From Pilaira anomala (lineage: Eukaryota; Mucoromycota; Mucoromycetes; Mucorales; Mucoraceae), in NCBI GenBank assembly GCA_025716855.1, contig JAIXMQ010000052.1, positions 124,001-188,000 on the forward strand: 64,000 nt of DNA, written 5' to 3'. Of the stretch, positions 1-12,399 are shown piece by piece. A model generated the notes under the pieces. It was not told where the DNA came from. It saw nothing but the letters and a program-made list of their open reading frames with translations, and did no database searches. The first letter of the stretch is position 1. Each line of letters starts with the position of its first letter. The position numbers and the translations under genes were made by a program.

Positions 1-574
1 AGTCTAGCATGTTCAGCACGGTCAGCAGAATCATCATCATTATCACGAATTCTTAACTTTTGAAGCCAACGATCTTTAAAACTCATTTCCTTTTCTTGAG
101 CAGAAGACCAAGAAAGTTTTTTATCATCGTCTTCGTTATCAGAATCAGAATCATCAACCTCTCTTTGTTGTTGTTGTTGTTGTTGTTCGTGTTGTTCTAA
201 AAAGGGCTTAACACCCAAGGTAACACCAATAAAACTAGAGACTTGACGTTGTAAAACTGATAAAACTTGCTTATCATTATCACTTTCCATTGCCTTAGAC
301 GCGTTCAGGAACATATTGTCTAATAATTGAACGGCCTTGTCTACTTGAGGTTCTTGGTTACGTAAAAGACCATTTAAATGAACTGACATTTTATCAAGTA
401 AACTGTTATTAGAACCAATAGTATCAACAGATCTCATAGACTAATAATAATAATAATAATAATAATAACGCGTTAATTTTAAAATCTATCATAATTAGTT
501 TACATACATACTTGTTTCAAGAGTTGAGAAATACTCAAAGGTTTATCATTATCCCAAGGAAGATCTTCAGCCAT
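1..574 (-). CDS. Unknown acidic protein, 5' part only (runs off the left edge)
   Basis: The gene reads leftward: exon 1 is 574-512, then a 71-nt intron (511-441, donor GTATGT, acceptor TTATTAG), then exon 2 from 440 to the window edge. The joined frame is open for about 167 residues and starts MAEDLPWDNDKPLSISQLLK. After a mixed helical N-terminal part there is a seven-glutamine run (residues about 107-113), followed by an acidic Ser/Asp/Glu stretch and a basic segment rich in Lys/Arg. The intron is largely an ATT/TAA microsatellite at 441-470. I do not recognise the family; nothing visible indicates an enzyme, a signal peptide or a membrane segment. The C-terminus lies outside the window, so function is left open. 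Confidence 0.75.
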
Positions 575-1431
575 TTTTTATTTTATTTTTCTGAAAAAGG
601 AAGAAAAGAAAAGAATAAAAGAAAAGAAAAAAAGTTGTAGGGGTTTTTGAAGACAAAAGAACGGAAACGGATCCGTCAAATGTATTACATAAAAATTTAA
701 CTTTAGTACTTTATTCGCTGAGCCTTTTTTTTTAGCTTTTGGATACACAAGAATTATAAACTTAAATGTTTTGAAAAGACAATGAACAGTATTACGCGTA
801 TCATTTTTTTTTAAAAAATGTACCTTGTTTTTTTTTGCTTTAACAAGCGAAATAAAACAAAAATAATATCGAGGCACACTGCAACTTTAAATTATTTATT
901 TTTATCACACATATCACTGATGTCATTTTTTTTTTATTTACTGCACAAATTAGACTTAATTTCTTTAGTCTAATTGTACTTTTGGATTCATGCAGTACAG
1001 TTACTGAATATTTTACTTCCTTCTGTTTAACTTTGTAATAAAATTTTTACATTAATAACTGCTTAAAAGTAACCAACATGTTGAAATTTAAAAAAAAGTA
1101 AGCTGACCTATTACATCCCATCCTGAGAAGGATCTACGGAAAAATACTTCTTCTAGTGCGTGGAAAAAAATGTGTTAAAGGTGATACAGAGAATTTGGCC
1201 AAGAATTACTGTTTTAGTTGCAACCTCCGAAAAAAAAACGGTGCTGAATTTATCACTCACATGAAACTATTTGAAAATATTAGTGCTTCCAACAATATTT
1301 TGAGAAATACACACCTAAAAGATTTTTATTACAAAAAAGGTCAGCTGGATATTTAAATATCAGATATTCCTTAATAAAACTTACGTGTAAACGTCAATCG
1401 GTTTTTAATACTGAGACATGTGGGTTTTTTT

Positions 1432-1650
1432 TTATCTTCTGAACATTGCTGGCATTTCGCCGTTGTTAATAATATTCCAGGAAATACGATGCATGTTTCT
1501 TGAAACGTTTACGTCTCTTTGCCAAATGGTATTACAAGTCTGATTTAAGCAGAGTAATACGCTAAACAAAGGAACACCATCAATCCGAACATTCTGCGTC
1601 TGATTTCGAGAACAGTTCCGCTTTGTCATCATTGACTATGCCGGGCTTTC
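1432..1650 (-). pseudogene. Decayed C-terminus of a Fanzor/TnpB-like RNA-guided nuclease (zinc ribbon plus RuvC-III motif)
   Basis: Read leftward, the frame at 1632-1432 contains LLCLNQTCNTIW directly followed by QRDVNVSRNM and then a short tail ending EMPAMFRR. A Cys pair, a Trp, the R-D-x-N-x-x-x-N signature and a Pro/Phe/Arg tail in that order is the arrangement at the C-terminus of TnpB and eukaryotic Fanzor proteins, where the Asp is the third RuvC catalytic residue. The first Cys pair of the zinc ribbon is not intact: only one Cys is visible, in KRNCSRNQ. The upstream sequence has no open frame for the RuvC-I or RuvC-II regions. I therefore read it as a dead remnant. Fanzor elements are known from fungi including Mucorales. 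A chance match to the short motif is possible but unlikely given the matching order of features. Confidence 0.5.
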
Positions 1651-1896
1651 AACGTCACCAAATGATATTAGGATTTTTTTGGAATACTGATTGCAGCAAG
1701 TTTTTTCATGCTAATTAATTTGAATACTAGACAATGCAGCAATATCAAAGAAGTTGTTGTAGACCATGGCTCTTTGTTTGAGATCATATCACGTTATGAT
1801 CTTTTGAAAAATATAGATCTGGAAAAATTTAAATGTCGACATGCCGACGTTAAACGATCAAAGTAATTTTTTTTTTCATCAATGGTTTGTCTAATG

Positions 1897-1905
1897 TATA
1901 TATAA
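1897..1905 (+). promoter_or_regulatory. TATA-like element upstream of the MAPK leader
   Basis: TATATAAAA lies about 50 nt before the ATG of the 71-codon upstream frame at 1950 and about 310 nt before the MAPK ATG. A transcript starting just downstream would carry that frame in its leader. This is a sequence match only; AT-rich DNA gives many such matches. Confidence 0.25.
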
Positions 1906-1949
1906 AAAAAAAGGCAGTCAGTCGAATCCAAGCTTTTCAGATAAATTAA

Positions 1950-2165
1950 ATGGCATATGATATTATGTTATTCTACCATGTGTTAAAAGAGAAAAATAGA
2001 ACCGATTTGGCATCACGCCACGATGATTTCTTTTTTAAGATTATAAATGAGCTATATTTGCCTCAATTGATGGCGCATAAAATTTACCAGGCGACAAAAG
2101 AAACATGTATTTATGCCAAGGTCGTGGCTTGGCGTAAAATAAAGATGTATATTTTTTTCTTCTGA
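1950..2165 (+). other. 71-codon upstream open reading frame in the presumed MAPK leader
   Basis: An ATG at 1950 opens a frame that closes 43 nt before the MAPK ATG. The product has mixed composition (MAYDIMLFYHVLKEKN at its start) apart from a low-complexity FFF end, and it resembles no family I know. No splice pair joins it in frame to the MAPK. It may be a translated upstream frame that dampens MAPK translation, a remnant of another gene, or chance. Confidence 0.25.
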
Positions 2166-2208
2166 TTTATATCTTTTTTTTTTCTTTCTTTTCTTCTTAA
2201 TTGAAAAC

Positions 2209-3818
<1,610 letters not shown>

Positions 3819-4813
3819 TCTAACTCATATGATAAATGAGTGCTTTTTTGTAAACTATTTATCTTTATATATATATATATATATATTTCTTTTCTTTATT
3901 TTATGTATATATGCTTTTATGATTAAACCAGTTAATACTCTTATGCATTATGTCGATTTATATATGTTTCCTTTATTAAAATAAAATACAGTCCTTTATC
4001 AAAAATCACAAACACTAACTGTTACTTATTTTTTTAAAAAAATCTCGTAGCTATACTCATGTTCTGGGGAGTGTTGTTCTTGTAATTTAGATGGATTTAA
4101 AGGTGTAAATATCTATATACACAAGAAACTTTTAATTTCGTAATATTAACGTTATCTACATACTCAACGATTCATGCAAATATCATATGTGTATATTTTT
4201 TATACATAAGCAAGTAATAATATCAAGAAAAAAAAATTAATAGTAATCCAAATCATACGAATATACATATTAGATAGAGAACAACACAGAATTCTACCAA
4301 CTCGACCAATCCACTGATACCAAATGATTTATAGTTGATGAAACCGAACTTTTTTTTTTGTTTTGAAAAAAAAAAAAAAGGTTCTTGATCTAAAGAAAAA
4401 ACATTTTGAAGGTCCATTATGGCTGAACAAATTTCACCGAATTCCGGCAGCAAAAACATTTATGTATACTATAACTAAATTTCCGTTGTCTATTCAAGTG
4501 GAATACAGCCTACTTCTTCCAGATACAAGATATAATATTATTAAAGGTATTTGAACGATACCAGAGACTATAAAAATTTTAATAAATACCGGTAAATGCT
4601 TGTATTTTTTTTTCCCCTATGTGGCTTCTAATACAATTCGGTTTCTCAGTTACTCTATTCAGGAACAATTTTGCAGTTACTATTACTACAGCATGAAATA
4701 TTTCTTGACTACACTTGCCTATTGAACGTCAAGCAAGGAATTTATTTTTTAAAAAGAATAAATTCCATATTTTTTCTTTTTCTTTTCTTCCTGATCTCAA
4801 TTAATTTCTCAAG
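3819..4813. other. Intergenic, nothing coding supported
   Basis: This region holds the MAPK 3' end and the promoter of the RRM gene. It contains an AT dinucleotide repeat at about 3867-3886, a T/A self-complementary tract near 4029, and short overlapping frames near 4253-4554 that I judge to be chance. A pyrimidine-rich tract at about 4769-4790 sits just before the next ATG. Confidence 0.6.
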
Positions 4814-6238
4814 ATGAACAACTTTGGTATGTATATATGTTTAAATACAACAAGTACTTATCTACTGTATTTACAAAAACTGTAGCTTCCAGTAGCTCAA
4901 GATATAAAGATAACAGAAGGTCCAGAGCAGATATGGCAGACTCATGGAGAGCAACTTATTCTAGTAACTTGGATGCTAATACTTCTTCTGAAAGTAAGAT
5001 AGGAATGTGAATCCATCATGGTATAATATTATTTCTCACAAATATATATGTATATATTTTGAATCCAGGAAGAAGCAATATTGGCTTAGCATCCATTTGG
5101 AAGGATAACTCTAATAATACTTCTTACCCTTACTCTTATCAACGTAACAACATTTTTCTATACTTTAAAAATTTTCAAACGTTTTTTTTTTTAAAAAAAA
5201 ATTAATATATAGAAAATGACACTACTGAAAGCTCTGACAGCATGTTGCTCAGCTCTATGCAATTGCTTTTCATAAACGATGAAGATGCAAATCAAATGGT
5301 GTCTCAGGAGTATCAAGGTACCACTGGTGGGCATCCTTTTTTTAACTTTTACTCTTCCCAAACAAGACCAGCTTCATTGCCAATCGATACTTGGTTGAAT
5401 AATTCATTGTATGCGTATTCAGCCTTTTCGGATATAAATGAAGAGCAAACGGCTTATAATGAAAACCCTCATCCTCCCACTGAAGAAGTTACATGGTCCC
5501 AAGTTGCAGCCCAGGTAGTATCTTATGATAACATTGACGATTCGAACACAATTACTTCTCCTACTACCCAATTGGCGAAGTATATTTCTGAATCTCATTT
5601 CGTCCCTAGTTTGCGTGGTGTTCCTACTTTTAGTCTTACGCCACCCAAACGACCTTACACGGTACTTCGAATTCAAAATGTAGGTATTTTTTTTTTCAGT
5701 TGTTGTCAAATTTCATTTCAGTTTAATTAAAGTTTTTTTTTTATAGACTCCTTGGTCTGCTAGTACAGATGATATTAACAAATTACTTGTCCAGAGTTTT
5801 ACATTGCCTCCTGCTGAAGAACTTCCTTTGAATATTCATGTAAAGTATAGATCAAGTTTAAACCAATTATATCTCAATATGAAGTTTTAACGAACAAAAA
5901 TATATACCTTATTCGTAGATTCTTATGGACAAAACTAGTGGTAAAAGTCTGGGTATTGCTTTTGCAGAAGTAATTGTCGCATCCAAAGATATTACCAGAT
6001 TGCAGGAAATGTTAAGATACTCTGAACAAAAGTACCGCTTGGCAGGCCGTCGTCTTTCCGTAACTGTTAGTGGTTATGATCAACTTCGTAAAGCGCTCTT
6101 TCCAGACTGGGCTGGCGATTTCAAGGATGGTAGGGCTATTCCTTTAATTGGCGACCTTACTACTCCAAATAGAAGTCCAGATTTATTCGTATCCCAAAAA
6201 GACTTTCAGGCCATTCACAATATTTGTAAGAATTATAA

Positions 6239-6276
<38 letters not shown>

Positions 6277-6772
6277 TCGTGTATCTGTATGATTATTTGC
6301 TTATATGTACGATATATATAGTCATTCCATAATCGCAAGTGTCCCGAAAGATCATTTGAGTACTTGATGTCTCTTCTCATTAATATTCCTTGGTTGCAAT
6401 CAAAAACTGTTGGTACTTGGCAAAGAGATCTCATGTACGAGTGTTATAAGCTTACTACCGGTAATTCAATTATTTTTTAAACTATATAAATCATCATCAT
6501 TTACTGACTTGTATCACCAGAAACTTTAAGAGTTCACACCAATAAGCCTTGCCGTACAATTGATGAAAATTTATTACCTCGTCTTGTAAGAGCAGCATTA
6601 TTATGTGACGGATTCACTATCAAACAGAAAAACACTATTTTAACTATTGCGTAAGTAAAAGAGTTTAGTTGTCACTTTTTGCATTAAACAGATTTTTTTT
6701 TTTTTTATTATTAGACGAATTCCTTGTCCTGATGATCTTTTAGGATATGTCACTGAAGAAGCTGATACTTAA
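4814..6772 (+). CDS. RNA-recognition-motif (RRM) protein of unknown role
   Basis: Nine exons: 4814-4826, 4886-4993, 5069-5143, 5213-5679, 5747-5839, 5919-6239, 6322-6460, 6521-6650 and 6715-6772. They give 467 residues. The first ~190 residues are Ser/Asn/Thr-rich and look disordered. At about residues 210-270 lies an RRM-like domain: YTVLRIQN (RNP2-like), then TPWSASTDDINKLL, and after another intron MDKTSGKSLGIAFAEV (RNP1-like). A second conserved-looking alpha/beta region follows, with basic residues (KYRLAGRRLSVTVSGYDQL) and a C-terminal helical part. This layout resembles fungal RRM proteins related to the hnRNP F/H or RBM12 type, which act in RNA processing, but I cannot name an orthologue. 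The first coding exon is only 13 nt. The intron at 6240-6321 begins GT followed by 32 adenines. Confidence 0.8.
6242..6273 (+). repeat. Poly-A tract (32 A) directly after a 5' splice site
   Basis: The intron of the RRM gene starts GT and runs immediately into 32 adenines, which places a homopolymer inside the U1-pairing zone of the donor site. Confidence 0.9.
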
Positions 6773-7033
6773 TTAGTTTCTTTCTCTCCACTTTCTCTCT
6801 ACCTTCTATCTGATTATTTGAATAAATAAACGAATCTTACTTTTGCATCTAACATACTCGTTACCTTGTTTATACACATTTGTAATGCCTTCCTTCACTG
6901 AAATCTGGGACTAAAACAAAAATAGCAGTAAAAAAAAAAAAAAAGGAATCGTGACCGTGAAAATCAGAAAAAAAATAAAGCTTTTTTTTTTCTATTTTTT
7001 TCTTTTTCAAGTAGATCTTTCAAACAAAATAAA

Positions 7034-8971
7034 ATGTCTAATTTTGGTATTCAAATTAGAGAAAGAGAAGATTCCACTCAGGATTACAAAAGACCTGAAT
7101 TATGTAAGTACACTTGAACAATTTTATTAAAAAAGTTATTTTAACATGAACAAACTTTTTTTATTTTTTGTAAATAGTAAAAAAGGCAACTGAAGGTAAG
7201 ACAAAAAAAACCTTTTTTTTTTTTATTATTTAAACTAGATCTAACCCGTCGTATTGAATAGAAATTGAAGCAGAAGTAGCTGCACTTGCTCAAAAGGACG
7301 AATCTAGTGACGACGACGATAGCTCTTCATATGATTCAGACGAGGATGAAGACGATGACGCCAACTTATTAACAGCAGCAGTCGATTCTCAAATCTTCCG
7401 TACTATTGCTGCCATTCAAGCTAAGGATCCTCGTGTCTATAAGGACGATACCAAGTTCTTTGATGAATCTGAAGAAGTTGAAAAAGACAACACCACTACC
7501 GCAACGAAAATTAAGAAGGAAAAAGAGATTAAACTCAAAGATTATGAACGTCAAATTCTTTTAGAGAATGGTGGATTTGTCGATGAATATCAAGAAGGTG
7601 CAACTGGTAAAACACATCGTCAAGAACAAGACGAACTTCGTAATGCTTTCAAAAAGGATGGAGGAGAAAGTTCAGAGGAAGAGGATGATGATGATTTCTT
7701 GGTTAAGAAGGATAAAAGTACTGAAGAAAAGGAAGCTGAGGAAAACGATTATAAAAAGTTTTTATTGGAACATATGAAAGATGATGAACCTTCTCAAAAG
7801 GCATTTGAGGCTTGGACTAATTATAAGGAAAACCCTAATGTCAACCCTGAAGATGCTTTCTTGATGGATTACGTACTTAATCGTGGTTGGGTTGATAAAA
7901 AGTCAAATAAGCCAGTTACCATTGAAGACGATGTCGATAAAGATGAAGCCGATCTTGATGATATTGATAGATTCGAAAGTAAATACAATTTCCGTTTCGA
8001 AGAAGAAGGTGCTTCCACTATTAAAACTTATTCTCGTGATGTTGAAGGAAGTGTACGTAGAAAGCAAAGTAAAAGAGCTAAAAAGAGAGAGAGAGAGAAG
8101 TTAAATAAGAAAGCCAAGAAAGAACAACAAATGGAGTTGCTTAAACAACAAAAGAATCAAAAGATGCGTGAAATTCGCGAAAAACTCAAGGAAATTAGTT
8201 CTCTCACTGGTGTTGAGAACATTGATTTGGATGCAGACTATGATCCTGCCGCTTACGATGCTCAAATGAACGGTGTTTTCGATAATAAGTATTATGAAGG
8301 CCTTGAAGGTGAAGAAAACGAAAAGCCTGTTTGGGATGACGATATTGAAACTGGTTTGCCTGAAGATGAAGATATTATGGATGCTGATTATCTTCCTGGT
8401 GGTGAAAAGTATCAAGAAAATATTGGTTCTACTTCAGATACTGCTGTTACCTCTGAAGCAAATCCTGTTGTAGTCAAGGATAAAGTTAAGGACCTTATGG
8501 AAGAATACTATGCTCTTAACTATGAAGATGTTATTGGTGGTGATATTTATACACGTTTCAAATATACAAAGACAGAACCCGAGGATTATGGTTTAACTCC
8601 AGAAGAAATCTTGTTAGCTGATGATACTGAACTTAACAAATATATTGGTATTAAGGCCTTAGCACCGTAAGTATTTATATTTTACAATAATTATCATTTT
8701 TTCTTTATTTAACATTATACTATTTAGTTATCGACATCATAAGCAGCAAGCTTATGACGAAAAAACATTCAAAAAGAGCCAAAAAGCAAAGAAGAAGGCT
8801 TTGGCAAAACATGTAAAAAAAGCCGCTAAAGAACTTGAAAAGGAACAAAAACGAATTGAAAAAGAAGAGGCTGCTTGGAAACCAAAGAGTAAAGAAAATG
8901 AAAAGAAAAGAGTTAGATTTACAGATGAAGAACTTCCAAAAAAGAAGAAGAAGAAGGTTTCCTTCGAGTAA
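7034..8971 (+). CDS. KRI1: Kri1 family ribosome-biogenesis protein
   Basis: Four exons, 7034-7103, 7178-7195 (an 18-nt internal exon), 7262-8666 and 8728-8971, give 578 residues. The protein is strongly charged, with Asp/Glu clusters near residues 45-70 and 215-260 and Lys-rich stretches in the middle and at the C-terminus. The segments KDYERQILLENGG, DAFLMDYVLNRGW, KYNFRFEEEGA and KPVWDDDIETG are the conserved landmarks of Kri1, the nucleolar partner of Krr1 needed for 40S subunit pre-rRNA processing. YALNYEDVIGGDIYTRFKY and the C-terminal YGLTPEEILLADDTELNKY are also family-typical. Length matches yeast Kri1 (about 590). Its C-terminal KKKKK run probably serves as a nucleolar/nuclear signal. 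Confidence 0.93.
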
Positions 8972-9303
8972 ATTAAATAACAAAATTCCCTTATTTTATA
9001 CGCGCATACACACAATTTACACATCTTTTTTTAAAAAACATATGATGCATTATTAGACCATATGCAATCTACAATTAATTATAATAATAAAAAAAAAGGT
9101 ACGATAATCGACAGTGGTATAAAAATCGTTGGCATTGAAATTTCTCCGTACAACATAATATAAAAAAAAAAATGCAACTTGAGCACAGTCACGGTTTTAT
9201 TCTGTTTTGCTTACTTCTCACACGACCCCAACCCCCTCCTTTTTCTCTTTTTTTCATAAAACCCTATTTTTATTTATTTCTCTTATCGATCTCAACTTAC
9301 TAG
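8972..9303. other. Intergenic, promoter region of the Wee1 gene
   Basis: This region has an AATAAT-rich 3' end for the preceding gene, a TATAAAAAT near 9118 and a C/T-rich tract with CCCCAACCCCCTCC near 9225-9240, followed by long T/C runs up to the ATG. No coding sequence is seen. Confidence 0.5.
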
Positions 9304-11223
9304 ATGGCAACCTCAACGTCACCTAACCTTTTTTCACCCGAAAGTAGTAGCTATAGAAAAAGGGAACTATCTGCCTCACCCTCTAGTCCACAACCATTGA
9401 CTGCGCCATCAGTCAAACGTTCTAAAATCGATAGTTTATTCTATAGCCCTACTCAGGAAGACCATAACATTGATCAAGCTTCTGATGAAGAACTTCCATC
9501 ATTCTGGGATAATCAATCACCTATTATAGAGGATAGAGAACCACCTGCTACACCCATAAAAGAATCTGGTAATTGGATTCCACCTTTTGACTTGATGGAT
9601 AACGAAGAGACAGAAGAAGAAGAAGAGTATATAGCAGGTGAAAGATTTTCTTTAGGGGATAAACCTTTTAGACGTAGTTTATATAACGAGCTATTATTGA
9701 GTAGTAACTTAGCAACCGAAGACGAAGAAAGTTTACAACGTAGTCGAAGAAAGAGTGCAATTATTACTTCCTCTTTATTTGAAGATGAAATTGGAGAGAT
9801 ACGAGAAGAAGAGGAGGAGGATGAAGACGAAGAAGATGAAAAGACTACAATGCCTTTAAGTAGACCATATATTCCGAAATCAGGACATTTTGAAGATGAA
9901 GTAGATGCTTTTTTCTCAAGTAATAATGTTGCACCTGTGGATGAACCGGAATATGTATTATCTTCTTCATTAAAAATGAGTATATTACAGCAGCAACATA
10001 GAGGTCCACCAATGTATATAACAGAATGGCCCCATTTTTTAACAATGGAGTATTTTAAACACCATGGCCCTCAAGATAGGATTATTGAAGAAGATAAACC
10101 AATTCAAATTTCAACTACGCCTTATTTTGATGCTAGATTTTCAATGATAAAAAATATGGGTTCAGGTGAATACGCTGAAGTATGGAAAGTAATGGAGTTA
10201 ACTACCAAACAAGTATATGCAGTAAAAAAATCAAAATTACCTTTTACTGGTTGGGAAGACCGATGGCAGCAATTAATTGAAGTAGAACATTTGAGATGTA
10301 TAAAAGATAGTAAACACTGTGTAAATATGATGAATGCATGGGAAGAAAGGGGATATTTATATATTCAGCTTGAATTATGTTCTAGTGGAAGGTAAATTTA
10401 TAAAGTCTTTTTTGTTACATATAGTAGTATGAGTTACTTATTAAATACGTGTATATAGTTTGGACAAATATCTTGCATTTAAAAATCGAAAGATACCCGA
10501 AGAAATTGTATGGAAAATATTCCATGAAATTTTACTTGGTGTAAAAGATATTCATCAAGCAGATATTGTTCATTTAGATTTAAAACCAACCAATATTTTA
10601 ATTGACGATAAAGGCTACATCAAAATCGGTGATTTCGGAATTTCTGTTCATACTCCTGTGGTAAGTTTTAATTTTTAATAAAATAAAATATAGGTTTTTT
10701 TAACGCTGTTATTCTTATAGGAAATGCGTTGGGTAAAAGGTGAAGGAGATAGAAGATATATGGCACCTGATTTATTGCGAGAAGAATTTGATAAACCAGC
10801 AGATGTATTTAGGTAAAAAAAAAGTTAATACCCTTAATGGATATTTATTATACGTTACTAACAAAACAAAAACGAAGTCTCGGTATGATTTTACTTGAAT
10901 TGGCTACAGGTATCGTGTTACCAGGCACGGGCGAATCCTGGGAAATGTTAAGAACTGGTGATTTCTCAAAACAAAAGAATGCGCTGTCAAAAGTGTCAAC
11001 TGATATGCGAGATATGATTGAATGGTTGCTAATTACATCAAAAGTGACTAGACCTACTATTGAAGAGGTACTTAACCATCCTCGATTCGTTGATTTAGGC
11101 AGTAGTCAAGAAGGAAGTAGTCTATTAAGTTATGTATATGAAATGGAAACTATTGCTGCCGAAGAAGCAGGAAGGTTAGCGTCCAGAAATTTATATAACA
11201 CACCGGAAGGAAGAAACTTGTAA
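9304..11223 (+). CDS. wee1: Wee1-family kinase (inhibitory kinase of mitotic CDK)
   Basis: Four exons, 9304-10391, 10459-10660, 10721-10812 and 10878-11223, encode 575 residues. The first ~260 are a disordered, acidic regulatory region with Ser/Pro sites such as SPSSP and TP, as expected of a CDK-regulated kinase. The kinase domain begins with GSGEYAEVWKV (about residue 285) and has the ATP Lys in YAVKKSKLPFTG. It continues with the Wee1-like loop HLDLKPTNIL (catalytic Asp403), DFG at 421-423 and RRYMAPDLL. HLDLKP in place of HRDLKP and the KKSKxPFTG segment are hallmarks of Wee1/Swe1 kinases, which phosphorylate the Cdk1 Tyr and delay mitosis. The kinase domain ends near the C-terminus, leaving a short tail. 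Intron positions restore each motif in frame. Confidence 0.92.
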
Positions 11224-11585
11224 AGAAGCAACAACAACTGATGTACATATATTGTGTTTAGAAAAAGAAAAATGTACCTTTTATTCTATCTTCTATTTTG
11301 TTATATATTTTGTATATAAATTACAAAGTAAGAGATTACTATACCTCCAAAATTGAGATTTTTCATTTATACCAATAAAAAAAAAAAAAAAAAAAAAAAT
11401 TACTCAGTCTGAAATCTTAAATGTATGTACGTACAATAATTTATGCACTTGACTTTCTTGTCCTACTACCAAGTATAAAATGAAGGTTGGATTTTTGGGA
11501 ATTTTTTATTGTAATTCTTGAGAAACATCAAAAAAATATACACATGAAAAAAAAAATGGGAGTAATTTTTAATAAGTAAGATAAT
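11224..11585. other. Convergent intergenic region, wee1/RPS23 3' ends
   Basis: This is the short region between two convergent stop codons. It contains a poly-A tract at about 11377-11399 and AATAAA-like signals. Nothing coding is seen. Confidence 0.55.
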
Positions 11586-12172
11586 TTAAGATCTAGGCTT
11601 CTCCTTCTTTTCCTTGTAAAGAGCGAGGAGAGAGACACCAGCGACCTTAACAATCTTGAAACGGACACCAGGAATATCACCAATAGCACGACCCTTACGA
11701 CCGAAACCGGCAATCAAAACTTCGTCATTTTCATCAACGTAGTTTAAACAACCATCATTAGGTACGAAAGCAGTAACTTTCTTACCGTTCTTGATAAGTT
11801 GGACACGAACACACTTACGAATAGCAGAGTTAGGTTGCTTGGCTTCAACACCAATCTTTTCGAGAACGATACCCTTGGCGTGAGAAGAACCACCGAAGGG
11901 AGAAGAACGGAAAGCAGTACCGAGAGCTCTCTTCTTATATTGCTTATCGGCCCAACGTTGGTCACGACGATGGATACGAAGCTTACGAGCTGCGTTTAAA
12001 CCTCTAGGTTGTCCCTTACCTAATAATTTGTTTAAAAATATTAGTATAAAATAATTTTTGTTGAGGTTGTTGACTATAGAATAAGGTGCAATTCAACCAG
12101 GTATCGTTTTATAAAAGTTTATATTGAAAAGTTTCTATTTCTATACTATAAACATAGTTTGTTTATAATTCT

Positions 12173-12203
<31 letters not shown>

Positions 12204-12399
12204 GCAAATTGAAATTATAAAATTGAATGGTTCCATTTTTTTTTTTAAAAAAAAGCTGTTTTGAAATTTATCCATCCATTTATTCGCTTGATATCATTCA
12301 ATTGTTGTTATTGTCTACTGCCTAATCTGCTCTTGTTTTTCATGATGGTTGAATTGCATCTTAAACGTATCATTTAAAAAAAAAATAGTACATACCCAT
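11586..12399 (-). CDS. RPS23: 40S ribosomal protein S23 (uS12)
   Basis: Two exons on the minus strand, 12399-12396 (just ATGG) and 12019-11586, give 145 residues, the family's exact usual length. The protein starts [20 protein letters not shown] and contains [20 protein letters not shown], with the Pro that is hydroxylated in other eukaryotes. It ends in the typical basic tail KEKKEKPRS. uS12 lies at the decoding centre of the small subunit. Without exon 1 there is no start: exon 2 opens at Gly2/Lys3 right after TTATTAG. The ATGG at 12399-12396 followed by the strong donor GTATGT completes MGKGQ exactly. The intron is 376 nt, the longest in the window, as often seen in ribosomal protein genes. 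Codon use leans to C-ending and highly expressed codons compared with its neighbours. Confidence 0.95.

Larger units (their letters stand above)
575..2208. other. Intergenic region between divergent genes, with decayed coding remnants
   Basis: This stretch separates the left-edge gene from the MAPK gene. It is AT-rich, with several short chance frames that end in poly-T-derived Phe runs. It holds the Fanzor/TnpB-like remnant at 1432-1632, a 52-codon open frame on the plus strand at about 1708-1866 that starts MLINLN and resembles no family I know, and a 71-codon frame at 1950-2165 just before the MAPK start. A TATATAAAA stretch lies at 1897-1905. Confidence 0.6.

Noticed and set aside
578..877. 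99-codon minus-strand frame upstream of the left-edge gene
   Set aside because: Product is Phe/Lys low complexity from T/A runs, with no family similarity, and it overlaps the promoter of the gene starting at 574.
4253..4554. Overlapping 60-70-codon frames on both strands
   Set aside because: Built around A and T homopolymers; no splice partners and no recognisable motif.
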